A stretch of 64,000 bases of DNA, taken from the NCBI RefSeq assembly GCF_003268275.1, contig NZ_QLYR01000007.1:62001-126000 (forward strand). Direction: 5' to 3'. Positions 17,150-24,551 of this stretch are shown one piece after another. The DNA is from Hydrogeniiclostridium mannosilyticum (lineage in GTDB: Bacteria > Bacillota > Clostridia > Oscillospirales > Acutalibacteraceae). Both the position numbers and the translations under genes were made by a program. Position 1 is the first letter of the stretch; each line of letters starts with the position of its first letter. The notes under the pieces are model-generated. The model searched no databases. It was not told the DNA's origin and worked only from the letters and a program-made list of their open reading frames with translations.

Positions 17150-18430
17150 ATGCTGGATATTAAATTAATTCGGAGCAATCCGGAGGCGGTCAAGGCAGGC
17201 ATCCGCAAAAGAGAGATGGACCTGGACGCGGTGGTGGATGAGATTTTGTCCATCGATGAGAAGCGCCGTGAATTGACCGGGCATGCGGAATCCATGAAGG
17301 CGGAGCAAAACGCAATGACCAAAAGGATCCCGGCCATGAAAAAGGCGGGCGAGGACACCTCCGCGCTGATGGCGGAAATGAAGGAGCTGTCGGAAAAGGT
17401 CAAAGAGGCCAATGCCGGGCTGAGCGAGTGGGAAGAGAAGCAGCGGGAGCTGATGCTGAGCCTGCCCAACCTGCCGGACGAGGATGTCGCCGCGGGCGGC
17501 AAGGAGCAGAATGTGCCGGACCACTACTTTAAGGAAAAGCCGGTATTTGATTTTGAAGCAAAAAATCATGTGGATCTGTGCGAGTCCCTGGGGCTGATTG
17601 ATTATCAGCGCGGCGCTAAAATTGCCGGAAACGGGGCCTGGGTCTACCGCGGCGCCGGCGCGCGCCTGGAATGGGCGCTGCTCAACTTTTTTGTCAGCGA
17701 GCATTTAGCCGACGGGTATGAGCTGGTTTTGCCGCCGCATATGCTCAACTATGAGTGCGGCTATGTGGCAGGACAGTTCCCAAAATTCGGCGAGGAGGTA
17801 TATTGGATTCAAAATCCCACCTCCGCGGACAAAAAGTTTATGCTGCCAACGGCTGAGACGGCACTGGTTAATCTTCACCGGGATGAGATCCTCAGCGAAG
17901 AAGAGCTTCCGCGCAAATACATCGCTTATACGCCCTGCTACCGCCGGGAGGCGGGAAGCTACCGCAGCGAAGAGCGCGGAATGATCCGCGGCCACCAGTT
18001 CAACAAGGTGGAAATGGTGCAGTACACGACGGAGGAGGGCTCCGGCCAGGCCTTTGCAGAGCTGGTCGGCAAAGCGGAAAGCCTGGTACAAAAGCTCGGC
18101 CTGCACTACCGCTTGAGCCGTCTGGCCGCCGGGGACTGCTCGTTCTCCATGGCTAAAACCTATGATATTGAAGTCTGGATTCCCAGCATGGGCATTTATA
18201 AAGAGGTCAGCTCTGCCTCGAATGCGCGCGCTTACCAGGCCCGCCGCGGCAATATAAAATACCGCGGCGCGGACAAAAAGCTGCATTTCGCGCACACGCT
18301 CAATGCTTCCGGGCTGGCGACCAGCCGTGTGCTGCCCGCCATTGTCGAGCAGTATCAGAACGCCGACGGCAGTGTAACCGTGCCGGAGGTGCTGCGTCCG
18401 TTCATGGGCGGACAGGAAGTGATTAAATAA
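17150..18430 (+). CDS. serS: Seryl-tRNA synthetase
   Basis: 426 residues from MLDIKLIRSNPE, with AAAAGGAG upstream. The N-terminal antiparallel coiled coil (about 25-105) binds tRNA-Ser. Class II motif 2 (YRREAGSYRSEERGMIRGHQF) lies near 263-283 and motif 3 (GLATSRVLPAIVEQYQ) near 384-400. It charges tRNA-Ser, and tRNA-Sec if present. It sits directly after parB with a 73-bp gap that contains a dyad but no T-box leader. Confidence 0.97.
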   Translation: MLDIKLIRSNPEAVKAGIRKREMDLDAVVDEILSIDEKRRELTGHAESMKAEQNAMTKRIPAMKKAGEDTSALMAEMKELSEKVKEANAGLSEWEEKQRELMLSLPNLPDEDVAAGGKEQNVPDHYFKEKPVFDFEAKNHVDLCESLGLIDYQRGAKIAGNGAWVYRGAGARLEWALLNFFVSEHLADGYELVLPPHMLNYECGYVAGQFPKFGEEVYWIQNPTSADKKFMLPTAETALVNLHRDEILSEEELPRKYIAYTPCYRREAGSYRSEERGMIRGHQFNKVEMVQYTTEEGSGQAFAELVGKAESLVQKLGLHYRLSRLAAGDCSFSMAKTYDIEVWIPSMGIYKEVSSASNARAYQARRGNIKYRGADKKLHFAHTLNASGLATSRVLPAIVEQYQNADGSVTVPEVLRPFMGGQEVIK

Positions 18431-18478
18431 CCCGGCTATTCAATATCCGGCGAGGATATTGGGCGCTCGGGGCAAGGC

Positions 18479-18508
18479 GGAAGCGCTGTTCCTTGGAACG
18501 GCGCTTCC
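18479..18508 (+). other. Hairpin after serS
   Basis: GGAAGCGC and GCGCTTCC with an inner TTCC/GGAA pairing form a long stem. No T-tract follows, so it is either a Rho-type or processing structure. Confidence 0.5.
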
Positions 18509-18591
18509 GGCCGCAGATAAACGGCTGTTTCACCGGCGGGGAACGAGCAAAAACGAATCAACGCATGGCTGAATGAAGGGGATAAAATAGC

Positions 18592-19347
18592 ATGGAAGAT
18601 CAAAAGCAAATTGTAAAAATAGAGGAGTACTGCCGCACCGTCCGTGTGGCCAGCTATGAGGTGGGGGCTCAGAGCACCCTAAAGCTCAGCGCCCTGCTGC
18701 ATATGTGCCAGGAGACCAGCGAGAACCATCTCGCCGCCCTGGGCATCGGGTACCAGAAGATGAAGGAGGACGGGATTGTATTCCTGATTATTACCAACGC
18801 GGTTAAAATTCACCGCATGCCTGCCAATGCGGAAATTGTAACGATTAAAACGCATCCGCGCGGCAGCAATAAGGCGCAGTTTTACCGGGATTTTCAGATT
18901 TATGCCGGGGAGGAGCTGCTTGCCGGTGTGATGCAGAGCAGCGTAGCCGCCAATCCGCTGAATCATAAAATTCTGCGGCCGCAGGAGTTTTACGCCTATG
19001 GTATTTTTGTAGATGAACGGGTCGCGCCGGAGGACCGCCTCACCCGCATCCGTGCCAAGGGCCTGGAGCCGCTCGGCGAGCGTGTGGTGCGCTATTCGGA
19101 CCTGGACTACAACGGGCACATTAACAATACCATCTACGGGGATATTTTTGAGGACTTCATCCCGGGCGGTATGATGGGCCGCTGCCTGCGCGCGGTTCAA
19201 ATTGATTATATTAACGAGAGCATGCTGGGCGAGACGCTGGAGCTTTTCGGCGGGGAGGAGGACGGCGTGGTTACCCTGCAGGGCTTCAACCCGCGCGGCC
19301 TGGGCTTTTCCGCGCGCGCGTTGGTGGAGGATTCACCGGCGGAGTAA
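18592..19347 (+). CDS. Acyl-ACP thioesterase (FatA/FatB family)
   Basis: 251 residues forming two hot-dog domains. The N-terminal half begins with a strand-helix typical of the family (VASYEVGAQSTLKLSALLHMCQ) and the second half has YSDLDYNGHINNTIYGD, the conserved DxNxHxNN-type catalytic segment near residues 166-182. It would hydrolyse acyl-ACP to release free fatty acids, as in other gut Clostridia. It stands alone between serS and guaB; a weak GAAGGGG site precedes the ATG. Confidence 0.88.
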   Translation: MEDQKQIVKIEEYCRTVRVASYEVGAQSTLKLSALLHMCQETSENHLAALGIGYQKMKEDGIVFLIITNAVKIHRMPANAEIVTIKTHPRGSNKAQFYRDFQIYAGEELLAGVMQSSVAANPLNHKILRPQEFYAYGIFVDERVAPEDRLTRIRAKGLEPLGERVVRYSDLDYNGHINNTIYGDIFEDFIPGGMMGRCLRAVQIDYINESMLGETLELFGGEEDGVVTLQGFNPRGLGFSARALVEDSPAE

Positions 19348-19409
19348 ACGCGGTAAAAAAGGGCCAGAACAGCCGCAGGAAGCACGGCTAGTTTTGTCGG
19401 GGTTGTTCA

Positions 19410-19438
19410 TTGAAAAGAAGGCTGTAATATGGTATAAT
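19410..19438 (+). promoter_or_regulatory. Sigma-A promoter upstream of the guaB leader
   Basis: TTGAAA (19410-19415) and TATAAT (19433-19438) with 17-bp spacing. Transcription would start near 19445, inside the first copy of the duplicated hairpin. Confidence 0.8.
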
Positions 19439-19444
19439 GGCTGA

Positions 19445-19665
19445 AAACCAAGTTTTCAGCAAAAAGCCCCCGAATCGGGGCGAGGCCCCTCCCGCGCGAG
19501 AGCGCGGCGAGTACTTTTAGAGGCCGCCGGTAGAGGCTCCGGAAAAACAACGGGGCAGGGTTAAGCCAGCTGCTGTCCGCCGGGCGAAGAGGCTGAAAAC
19601 CAAGTTTTCAGCAAAAGCCCCCGGATCGGGGCGAAGCCCTATATTTTCAGCTGCTGGGCTTTTTT
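19445..19665 (+). ncRNA. Structured leader RNA or small RNA before guaB
   Basis: A segment of about 220 nt bounded by a good promoter and a terminator. It contains a 45-bp unit (19439-19483) repeated at 19591-19634: each copy is a GCTGAAAAC-CAA-GTTTTCAGC hairpin followed by a GCCCC/GGGGC hairpin. Between the copies is a G/C-rich stretch with GCGCG and GCCGG stems. It ends AGCCC...GGGCT plus TTTTTT, 35 bp before guaB. It matches no riboswitch or housekeeping RNA consensus that I can recall. It may attenuate guaB or be an independent sRNA. Confidence 0.6.
19635..19665 (+). terminator. Terminator/attenuator before guaB
   Basis: AGCCC (19635-19639) and GGGCT (19656-19660) flank a 16-nt loop and are followed by a six-T run ending 35 bp before the guaB ATG. 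Confidence 0.65.
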
Positions 19666-19700
19666 ATACATCAATTTATAATATGCGTGGAGGGACTACA

Positions 19701-21209
19701 ATGGCGTATTTTTACAATGAACCGAGCCATACGTTTGACGAATACTTGTTGATTCCGGGGTACTCCTCTGCGGAGTGCATTCCCGCCAATGTCAGCCTGA
19801 AAACGCCGGTAACGCGCTATAAAAAAGGGGAGAAGCCGGCGATTGAGATGAACATCCCCCTGACATCGGCTATTATGCAGTCGGTCTCCGACGACCGCAT
19901 GGCGGTTGCCCTGGCAAAGGAGGGCGGCATCTCGTTTATCTATGGTTCTCAGTCCGTTGAGGCCGAGGCCGCCATGGTTGCACGCGCTAAGGCTTATAAG
20001 GCCGGCTTCGTTGTCAGCGACTCCAACATCCAGCCAAGCTGCACGCTGGGCGACATCCTGGAACTCAAGGAGAAAACAGGCCACTCCACGGTGGCGGTAA
20101 CGGATGACGGTACGGCAAACGGCAAGCTGCTGGGGATTGTCACCGGGCGGGATTACCGCGTGAGCCGTATGCCGGAGGATCTGCCGGTCTCCGCGTTTAT
20201 GACGCCTGCTGCGGAGCTGATTACAGCCCCGAGGGGCACCACGCTTTCGGAGTGCAACGATATTATATGGGAGCACAAGCTAAACTCCCTCCCCATCGTC
20301 GATGAAAACGGGCATTTGGTCTATATGGTCTTCCGCAAGGATTACGCCAACCACAAGGAAAACCCCAATGAGCTGCTAGACGACCAGAAGCGCTACGTGG
20401 TGGGCGCAGGCATCAACACCCGCGATTATGCTGAGCGTGTGCCGGCGCTGCTGGAGGCCGGCGCGGATATTCTGTGCATCGATTCCTCCGAGGGCTTCAG
20501 TGAATGGCAGAAGCGCACCATTGATTGGGTACGCGCGCGCTATGGCGGCAGCGTCAAGATCGGCGCGGGCAACGTAGTGGATGCCGAGGGGTTCCGCTTT
20601 TTGGCGGACTGCGGAGCGGATTTTGTCAAAATCGGCATCGGCGGGGGCTCCATCTGCATCACGCGTGAAACAAAGGGGATTGGGCGCGGCCAGGCGACGG
20701 CGGTCATCGATGTGGCGAAGGCGCGGGATGAGTATTTTGAAGAGACCGGCATCTATGTGCCGATTTGTTCCGACGGCGGCATTGTTTATGACCACCATGT
20801 TACGCTGGCGCTGGCAATGGGCGCGGATTTCGTGATGCTGGGCCGTTATTTCTCCCGCTTTGACGAATCCCCCACCAATAAGGTCAACGTCAACGGTACC
20901 TATATGAAGGAGTACTGGGGCGAGGGCAGCAACCGTGCGCGCAACTGGCAGCGCTATGACCTGGGCGGCAGCAAGAAGCTCTCCTTTGAAGAGGGCGTGG
21001 ATTCCTACGTGGCCTATGCGGGCAGCCTGAAGGATAATGTCAGCCTGACGCTGAGCAAGGTGAAATCCACCATGTGCAACTGCGGCGCGCTGACCATACC
21101 CGAGCTGCAGCAGCGGGCAAAGCTGACGTTGGTTTCTGCGGTGAGCATCAAGGAGGGCGGTGCCCACGATGTTGTGCTGAAGGACACCAACATGACCAGA
21201 ATGAAATAA
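19701..21209 (+). CDS. guaB: IMP dehydrogenase
   Basis: 502 residues from [17 protein letters not shown] lies 7 nt upstream, which favours this ATG over one at 19683. It has an IMPDH barrel with the catalytic loop GGGSICITR (Cys near residue 318), inserted CBS domains around 100-215 ([16 protein letters not shown]), and a flap region with [15 protein letters not shown]. It converts IMP to XMP, the committed step to GMP. The flap and the C-terminus differ from the short Bacillus-type enzyme and suggest a divergent subfamily. Regulation through the 19445-19665 leader is likely. Confidence 0.93.
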   Translation: MAYFYNEPSHTFDEYLLIPGYSSAECIPANVSLKTPVTRYKKGEKPAIEMNIPLTSAIMQSVSDDRMAVALAKEGGISFIYGSQSVEAEAAMVARAKAYKAGFVVSDSNIQPSCTLGDILELKEKTGHSTVAVTDDGTANGKLLGIVTGRDYRVSRMPEDLPVSAFMTPAAELITAPRGTTLSECNDIIWEHKLNSLPIVDENGHLVYMVFRKDYANHKENPNELLDDQKRYVVGAGINTRDYAERVPALLEAGADILCIDSSEGFSEWQKRTIDWVRARYGGSVKIGAGNVVDAEGFRFLADCGADFVKIGIGGGSICITRETKGIGRGQATAVIDVAKARDEYFEETGIYVPICSDGGIVYDHHVTLALAMGADFVMLGRYFSRFDESPTNKVNVNGTYMKEYWGEGSNRARNWQRYDLGGSKKLSFEEGVDSYVAYAGSLKDNVSLTLSKVKSTMCNCGALTIPELQQRAKLTLVSAVSIKEGGAHDVVLKDTNMTRMK

Positions 21210-21243
21210 TCACGCGAATTTTTTGATTATTTCAGAAAATATC

Positions 21244-21273
21244 TTGACAAAACCGGACAAACTATATTATAAT
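21244..21273 (+). promoter_or_regulatory. Sigma-A promoter for the tRNA cluster
   Basis: TTGACA (21244-21249) and TATAAT (21268-21273) with an 18-bp spacer; the first tRNA begins about 40 bp downstream. Confidence 0.85.
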
Positions 21274-21314
21274 AAAATACGCTCCGCATCACATTTGTGC
21301 GGCGGAGCATAAAT

Positions 21315-21391
21315 GGCGGCATAGCTCAGTTGGCTAGAGCATTCGGTTCATACCCGGAGTGTCACTGGTTCAAGTCCAGTTGCCGCTACCA
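21315..21391 (+). tRNA. tRNA-Met (anticodon CAT)
   Basis: A complete cloverleaf with encoded CCA. The anticodon loop is TTCATAC; the T arm is CTGG-TTCAAGT-CCAG; the acceptor stem has a G1-U72 wobble. The 5' end lacks the initiator C1-A72 mismatch, so it is elongator Met, or tRNA-Ile with a lysidine-modified CAT, which sequence alone cannot exclude. Confidence 0.9.
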
Positions 21392-21395
21392 ATTC

Positions 21396-21470
21396 GGCCC
21401 GGTGGTCAAGCGGTTAAGACACCGCCCTTTCACGGCGGTTTCACGAGTTCGAATCTCGTCCGGGTCACCA
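21396..21470 (+). tRNA. tRNA-Glu (anticodon TTC)
   Basis: A complete cloverleaf with encoded CCA, only 4 bp after tRNA-Met. The anticodon stem CCGCC/GGCGG encloses CTTTCAC, so the anticodon is TTC. Confidence 0.95.
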
Positions 21471-21514
21471 ATTTTTATAGCAAGTTACAGGGGTTTATTC
21501 CTCTTGTAACCTAT

Positions 21515-21591
21515 GGACGCATAGCTCAGCTGGTTAGAGCGCTCGCCTCACACGCGAGAGGTCATGGGTTCGAGTCCCCTTGTGTCCACCA
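21515..21591 (+). tRNA. tRNA-Val (anticodon CAC)
   Basis: A complete cloverleaf with encoded CCA. The anticodon stem CTCGC/GCGAG encloses CTCACAC, giving CAC. A GTTACA/TGTAAC hairpin lies in the spacer after tRNA-Glu and may guide processing. Confidence 0.95.
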
Positions 21592-21748
21592 CATACATGC
21601 GGTGAGCACACGCTTACCGCCTTTTGTTTAGTTTGGGCCCATGAAATGGGTGTGTTGGCTGGACAAAAGCGGGCCGCCGGACCGGCCTGAAACCCTACAA
21701 CCAGTAAAGGCGTATTGCCGGGGCGGTTATGCCAATCGGAAGAACAGA

Positions 21749-21772
21749 GAACCGCTTTAGAGCGGTTTTTCT
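21749..21772 (+). terminator. Terminator after the tRNA cluster
   Basis: AACCGCT-TTAG-AGCGGTT followed by TTTCTT. It lies 158 bp after tRNA-Val; the intervening stretch has no gene I can support. Confidence 0.75.
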
Positions 21773-21861
21773 TATTTTTGGAGATGAACCCCCGGCGTGA
21801 GAAGGCGCCGCTTGCCTGAGGCCGGCGGCTGAGAACACAAGGAAGAAAGCGAGGATTTTTT

Positions 21862-22404
21862 ATGAATAAACGGATTGCGGCGGTTTTGCTTTCGGCAGTG
21901 GTCTGCATGGGTTCTTTGACGGCGTGCGGTATGGGCGGCGAGGTTTCCAGCGCCGTTTCCGGTACAGAGAGCGGCTCCGCCTCCAGTGCGCTGACCCCAA
22001 AAGCGGAGTCCGAGGTAGCGGACAGCCTCGACGGCCTGGCTGAATTTATGCTGACAAACGGCTATGTGAGCGGTGAAAAGGCCGAAATGAAGGGCGACTT
22101 TATCGGCGCGAAGGAAACCGGCTATAAATATCTGTTTTCCGCGGCGGGCGGAACCAGCAATGTGCGCGTGGAGCTGTATGAGTATGACCCGGAAAATTTG
22201 AACGACACGGCAAAAGCGGTTCTTGAGAGCGTTAAGGCCAATGGCAGCTTCGACCTGATTGGGCAGACCGTCACAGGAGCCTATATCTCCAACAGCGGAA
22301 AGTACTTGATGATCTATGTGGATACCAGCCTCAACGACGGCGCTGCCGAGAATATTGAGCTGCGCGACAAGGCGGTCAAGGCCTTCCAGGAATTTAAGGC
22401 CTGA
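21862..22404 (+). CDS. Putative lipoprotein of unknown function
   Basis: 180 residues with a type II signal peptide: a basic start (MNKR), a hydrophobic core and the lipobox LTAC with Cys22. A Ser/Ala-rich linker of about 25 residues precedes a globular domain (about 50-180) rich in charged residues. The domain pattern (EFMLTNGYVSGEKAEMKG, GTSNVRVELYEYDPEN) resembles the secreted DUF4358-like small domains, but I cannot assign a family. The protein should be anchored on the outer face of the membrane. It is flanked by terminators, so it is monocistronic. Confidence 0.82.
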   Translation: MNKRIAAVLLSAVVCMGSLTACGMGGEVSSAVSGTESGSASSALTPKAESEVADSLDGLAEFMLTNGYVSGEKAEMKGDFIGAKETGYKYLFSAAGGTSNVRVELYEYDPENLNDTAKAVLESVKANGSFDLIGQTVTGAYISNSGKYLMIYVDTSLNDGAAENIELRDKAVKAFQEFKA

Positions 22405-22489
22405 CAGGGCCCCTTCGCAGGGATTACCGGGCGGTACAGGCGAAATATTTTTAAAGAGCTAAAAGCGGGGAGTATTCCCGGCGCGTATA

Positions 22490-22526
22490 AAAGCCTCCGG
22501 GCCCCATTTGGGCCTGGAGGCTTTTG
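22490..22526 (+). terminator. Terminator after the lipoprotein gene
   Basis: AAGCCTCCGGGCC and GGCCTGGAGGCTT form a 12-13 bp stem with one mismatch and a short loop, followed by TTTTG. Confidence 0.85.
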
Positions 22527-22571
22527 TTAACAGGGCTTCCGCATAAATCTGTAGTGAAAGGGGGAGATCGC

Positions 22572-23837
22572 ATGGAACGGCTGATTTTTCATATTGATGT
22601 CAACAGCGCCTATCTTTCTTGGGAGGCCGCCCGGCGGGTGGCGGCAGGGGAACCCGATATCCGTTTGGTTCCCTCCGCCATCGGGGGGGACCGCGAGAAG
22701 CGCACCGGGATCATTTTGGCAAAATCAATTCCGGCGAAGCAATACCATGTCCGTACAGGGGAGCCGGTGAGCATGGCGCTGCGAAAGTGCCCCGGCCTGC
22801 TGTTGCTGCGGCCCGATTTCCGCCTTTATGAGAAAAATTCGCGCGCGTTCATGCAGATTTGCCGCAGATATGCGCCGGTGGTGGAAAAGTTCTCCATTGA
22901 TGAATGCTTTCTGGATATGACCGGTACGGGGTCAATTTACCCGGATCCAACCGCGGTTGCAGGCGCCATCAAGGATGCCATTCGTGAAGAGCTGGGGTTC
23001 ACGGTAAACGTCGGCATCGGCCCCAATAAAATCCTGGCAAAAATGGCAAGCGACTTTGAAAAGCCGGATAAGGTGCACACGCTGTTTACCGCGGATATTG
23101 AGGAAAAGCTATGGCCGCTGCCGGTGCGGGAGTTGTTCTCGGTTGGCGGCGCAACGGCGGAAAAGCTGGAAAAGGCGCATATTCGCACCATTGGGGACCT
23201 GGCGAATGCGGAGCTGCGGCGGGTGCAGCTGCTGCTGGGGAAAAAGCCGGGGCAGCAGATTTGGGACTACGCCAATGGCCGGGACGACTCGCCGGTGTTG
23301 GCGGAGCCCGAAAAGGCGAAGGGCTATAGCATCTCGACAACACTGGAGGCGGATGTCACCACGCTGCCGGAAGCCCACAACATTTTATTGCTGCTGGCGG
23401 ATGGCGTCACCAGGCGCATGCGGGCCGACCAGGCAAGGGGCGGCTGCGTAGCGGTCACAATCCGCGGCAGGGATTTTAAAAACCATTCGCACCAGCGAAA
23501 GCTGGCCGAGCCGACGGATATTACCAGCGAGGTATACGCGGAGGCAAAGCTGCTGCTGGCGGAGCTGTGGAAACAGCGGGTTCCCCTCCGCTTGCTCGGC
23601 CTTTCCATGACGGATATTCAGTTTGGTGATACCGCTCAGCTCAGCCTGTTTGCGGACGCGAAAAAAGAAAAGGAGCGCAGGCTCGACCAGGCGATGGACA
23701 GCCTGCGCAATGCCTTTGGAACGGACGCCGTGGTGCGGGGGGCCGTCTACCATTCCCAGCTTCAGGTAGGGAAAAAATATGAAGCGCAGCTGAAAAACCG
23801 CCGGGATGGCGACGCGGGGCAGAAAAACGGAGAGTAG
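22572..23837 (+). CDS. dinB: DNA polymerase IV (Y-family, DinB)
   Basis: 421 residues from MERLIFHIDVNSAYLS, with GAAAGGGGGAG upstream. The palm motif FHIDVNSAYLSWEA holds the first metal-binding Asp, and SIDECFLDMTG near 106-116 is the catalytic centre. HhH motifs (FSVGGATAEKL) and the little-finger domain follow. A clamp-binding QLSLF at about 355-359 should contact DnaN. The enzyme carries out error-prone translesion synthesis. No LexA box is recognisable upstream. Confidence 0.95.
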   Translation: MERLIFHIDVNSAYLSWEAARRVAAGEPDIRLVPSAIGGDREKRTGIILAKSIPAKQYHVRTGEPVSMALRKCPGLLLLRPDFRLYEKNSRAFMQICRRYAPVVEKFSIDECFLDMTGTGSIYPDPTAVAGAIKDAIREELGFTVNVGIGPNKILAKMASDFEKPDKVHTLFTADIEEKLWPLPVRELFSVGGATAEKLEKAHIRTIGDLANAELRRVQLLLGKKPGQQIWDYANGRDDSPVLAEPEKAKGYSISTTLEADVTTLPEAHNILLLLADGVTRRMRADQARGGCVAVTIRGRDFKNHSHQRKLAEPTDITSEVYAEAKLLLAELWKQRVPLRLLGLSMTDIQFGDTAQLSLFADAKKEKERRLDQAMDSLRNAFGTDAVVRGAVYHSQLQVGKKYEAQLKNRRDGDAGQKNGE

Positions 23838-23849
23838 GATGATAAAACC

Positions 23850-24149
23850 GGCTCCTGTTAGTAATTTTTGCTGCCGTATTGCAGCCATGCTCGGAAAAGG
23901 CAGAGCCATTGGATGTAGAGAATATCGCCGGAAGCGGGCAGCGGGGGCAGAATCGAGCTCATAGGCGATGACCGATCCGCTGTATTGTGCCGGGCAGCGC
24001 GTGATATGACCTTTCCCCGCGCCGATTTCCAGCACGGTGTCATGTTTGGTCAGGCAGGCGTGCCGGACCAGGCGTTCAATGGTCCGCTTGCTGGTGAGAA
24101 AATTTTGAGATATGGAAAGGGGCAGCCCTTGCGCTTGTTTTTTGGACAT
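23850..24149 (-). pseudogene. Remnant of an Erm-type 23S rRNA methyltransferase
   Basis: The first about 65 codons read SQNFLTSKRTIERLVR (residues 12-27), then LEIGAGKGHIT, the SAM motif I in the form typical of Erm proteins, then SVIAYELD. After that the frame breaks: a further Erm-like GDIL segment continues in another frame and ends at 23858. The rest of the roughly 250-residue enzyme, including the catalytic NIPY-type motif, is absent. An intact Erm would dimethylate A2058 and confer macrolide-lincosamide-streptogramin resistance; this fragment should be inactive. It lies tail-to-tail with dinB. Confidence 0.8.
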
Positions 24150-24382
24150 AAAAAATACACCTCATTTTCATTCGTTGCTGAAAATTAGGCGCAGCAAAGC
24201 ACACCGGCGTTCATCGGTGCAGCTGCGCAATATCAGCGAATACGAATGATACAAGCATACATGAGGCGTATAAACTCTCCTTATTATACAAATTGTATTT
24301 ATTTTCCCGGAGCGGAAAATGGGCAGAGCTTCTTTATAAAAGCATAACACATAATTTTGTTGGTTACAAGCGAGGAACCGTA

Positions 24383-24415
24383 TTTTCCACCAAAGCTCCT
24401 CCTTGCTGTTGAAAA
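24383..24415. repeat. TTTTCCAC-N17-GTTGAAAA dyad (copy E)
   Basis: Same arms as copy F, 35 bp upstream of the -35 box of the GH116 promoter, so it is well placed to bind a regulator. Confidence 0.6.
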
Positions 24416-24449
24416 CCGGACGGCCGGCAGGAAAACGTTTTCTTTTTGC

Positions 24450-24478
24450 TTGACGGGCAGAGGATGAACCGATATAAT
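24450..24478 (+). promoter_or_regulatory. Sigma-A promoter for the GH116 gene
   Basis: TTGACG (24450-24455) and TATAAT (24473-24478) with 17-bp spacing, about 70 bp before the start codon. Confidence 0.8.
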
Positions 24479-24551
24479 GGCGTCATAAGAGGAAAATATT
24501 CCGTTCTGCCGTAAGGGCGGACGGTAAAAAAGCAGCAAGGAGGAGCTTTTT

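Larger units (their letters stand above)
24150..24551. other. erm remnant-GH116 intergenic region
   Basis: 400 bp with an A/T-rich segment at 24230-24365, a TTTTCCAC dyad and the GH116 promoter. No Erm leader-peptide arrangement survives that I can recognise. Confidence 0.55.

Noticed and set aside
19445-19665. Identification of the guaB leader as 6S, SRP RNA, tmRNA, RNase P RNA or a guanine riboswitch
   Set aside because: None of their conserved core sequences are present, so I keep it as an unnamed structured RNA.
21534-21908. An open frame on the minus strand across tRNA-Val
   Set aside because: It overlaps a clear tRNA and a terminator and has no ribosome-binding site.
24383-24415. A LexA (SOS) box near dinB
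   Set aside because: The nearest symmetric element is the TTTTCCAC dyad, which does not match a GAACnnnnGTTC-type site and lies downstream of dinB.
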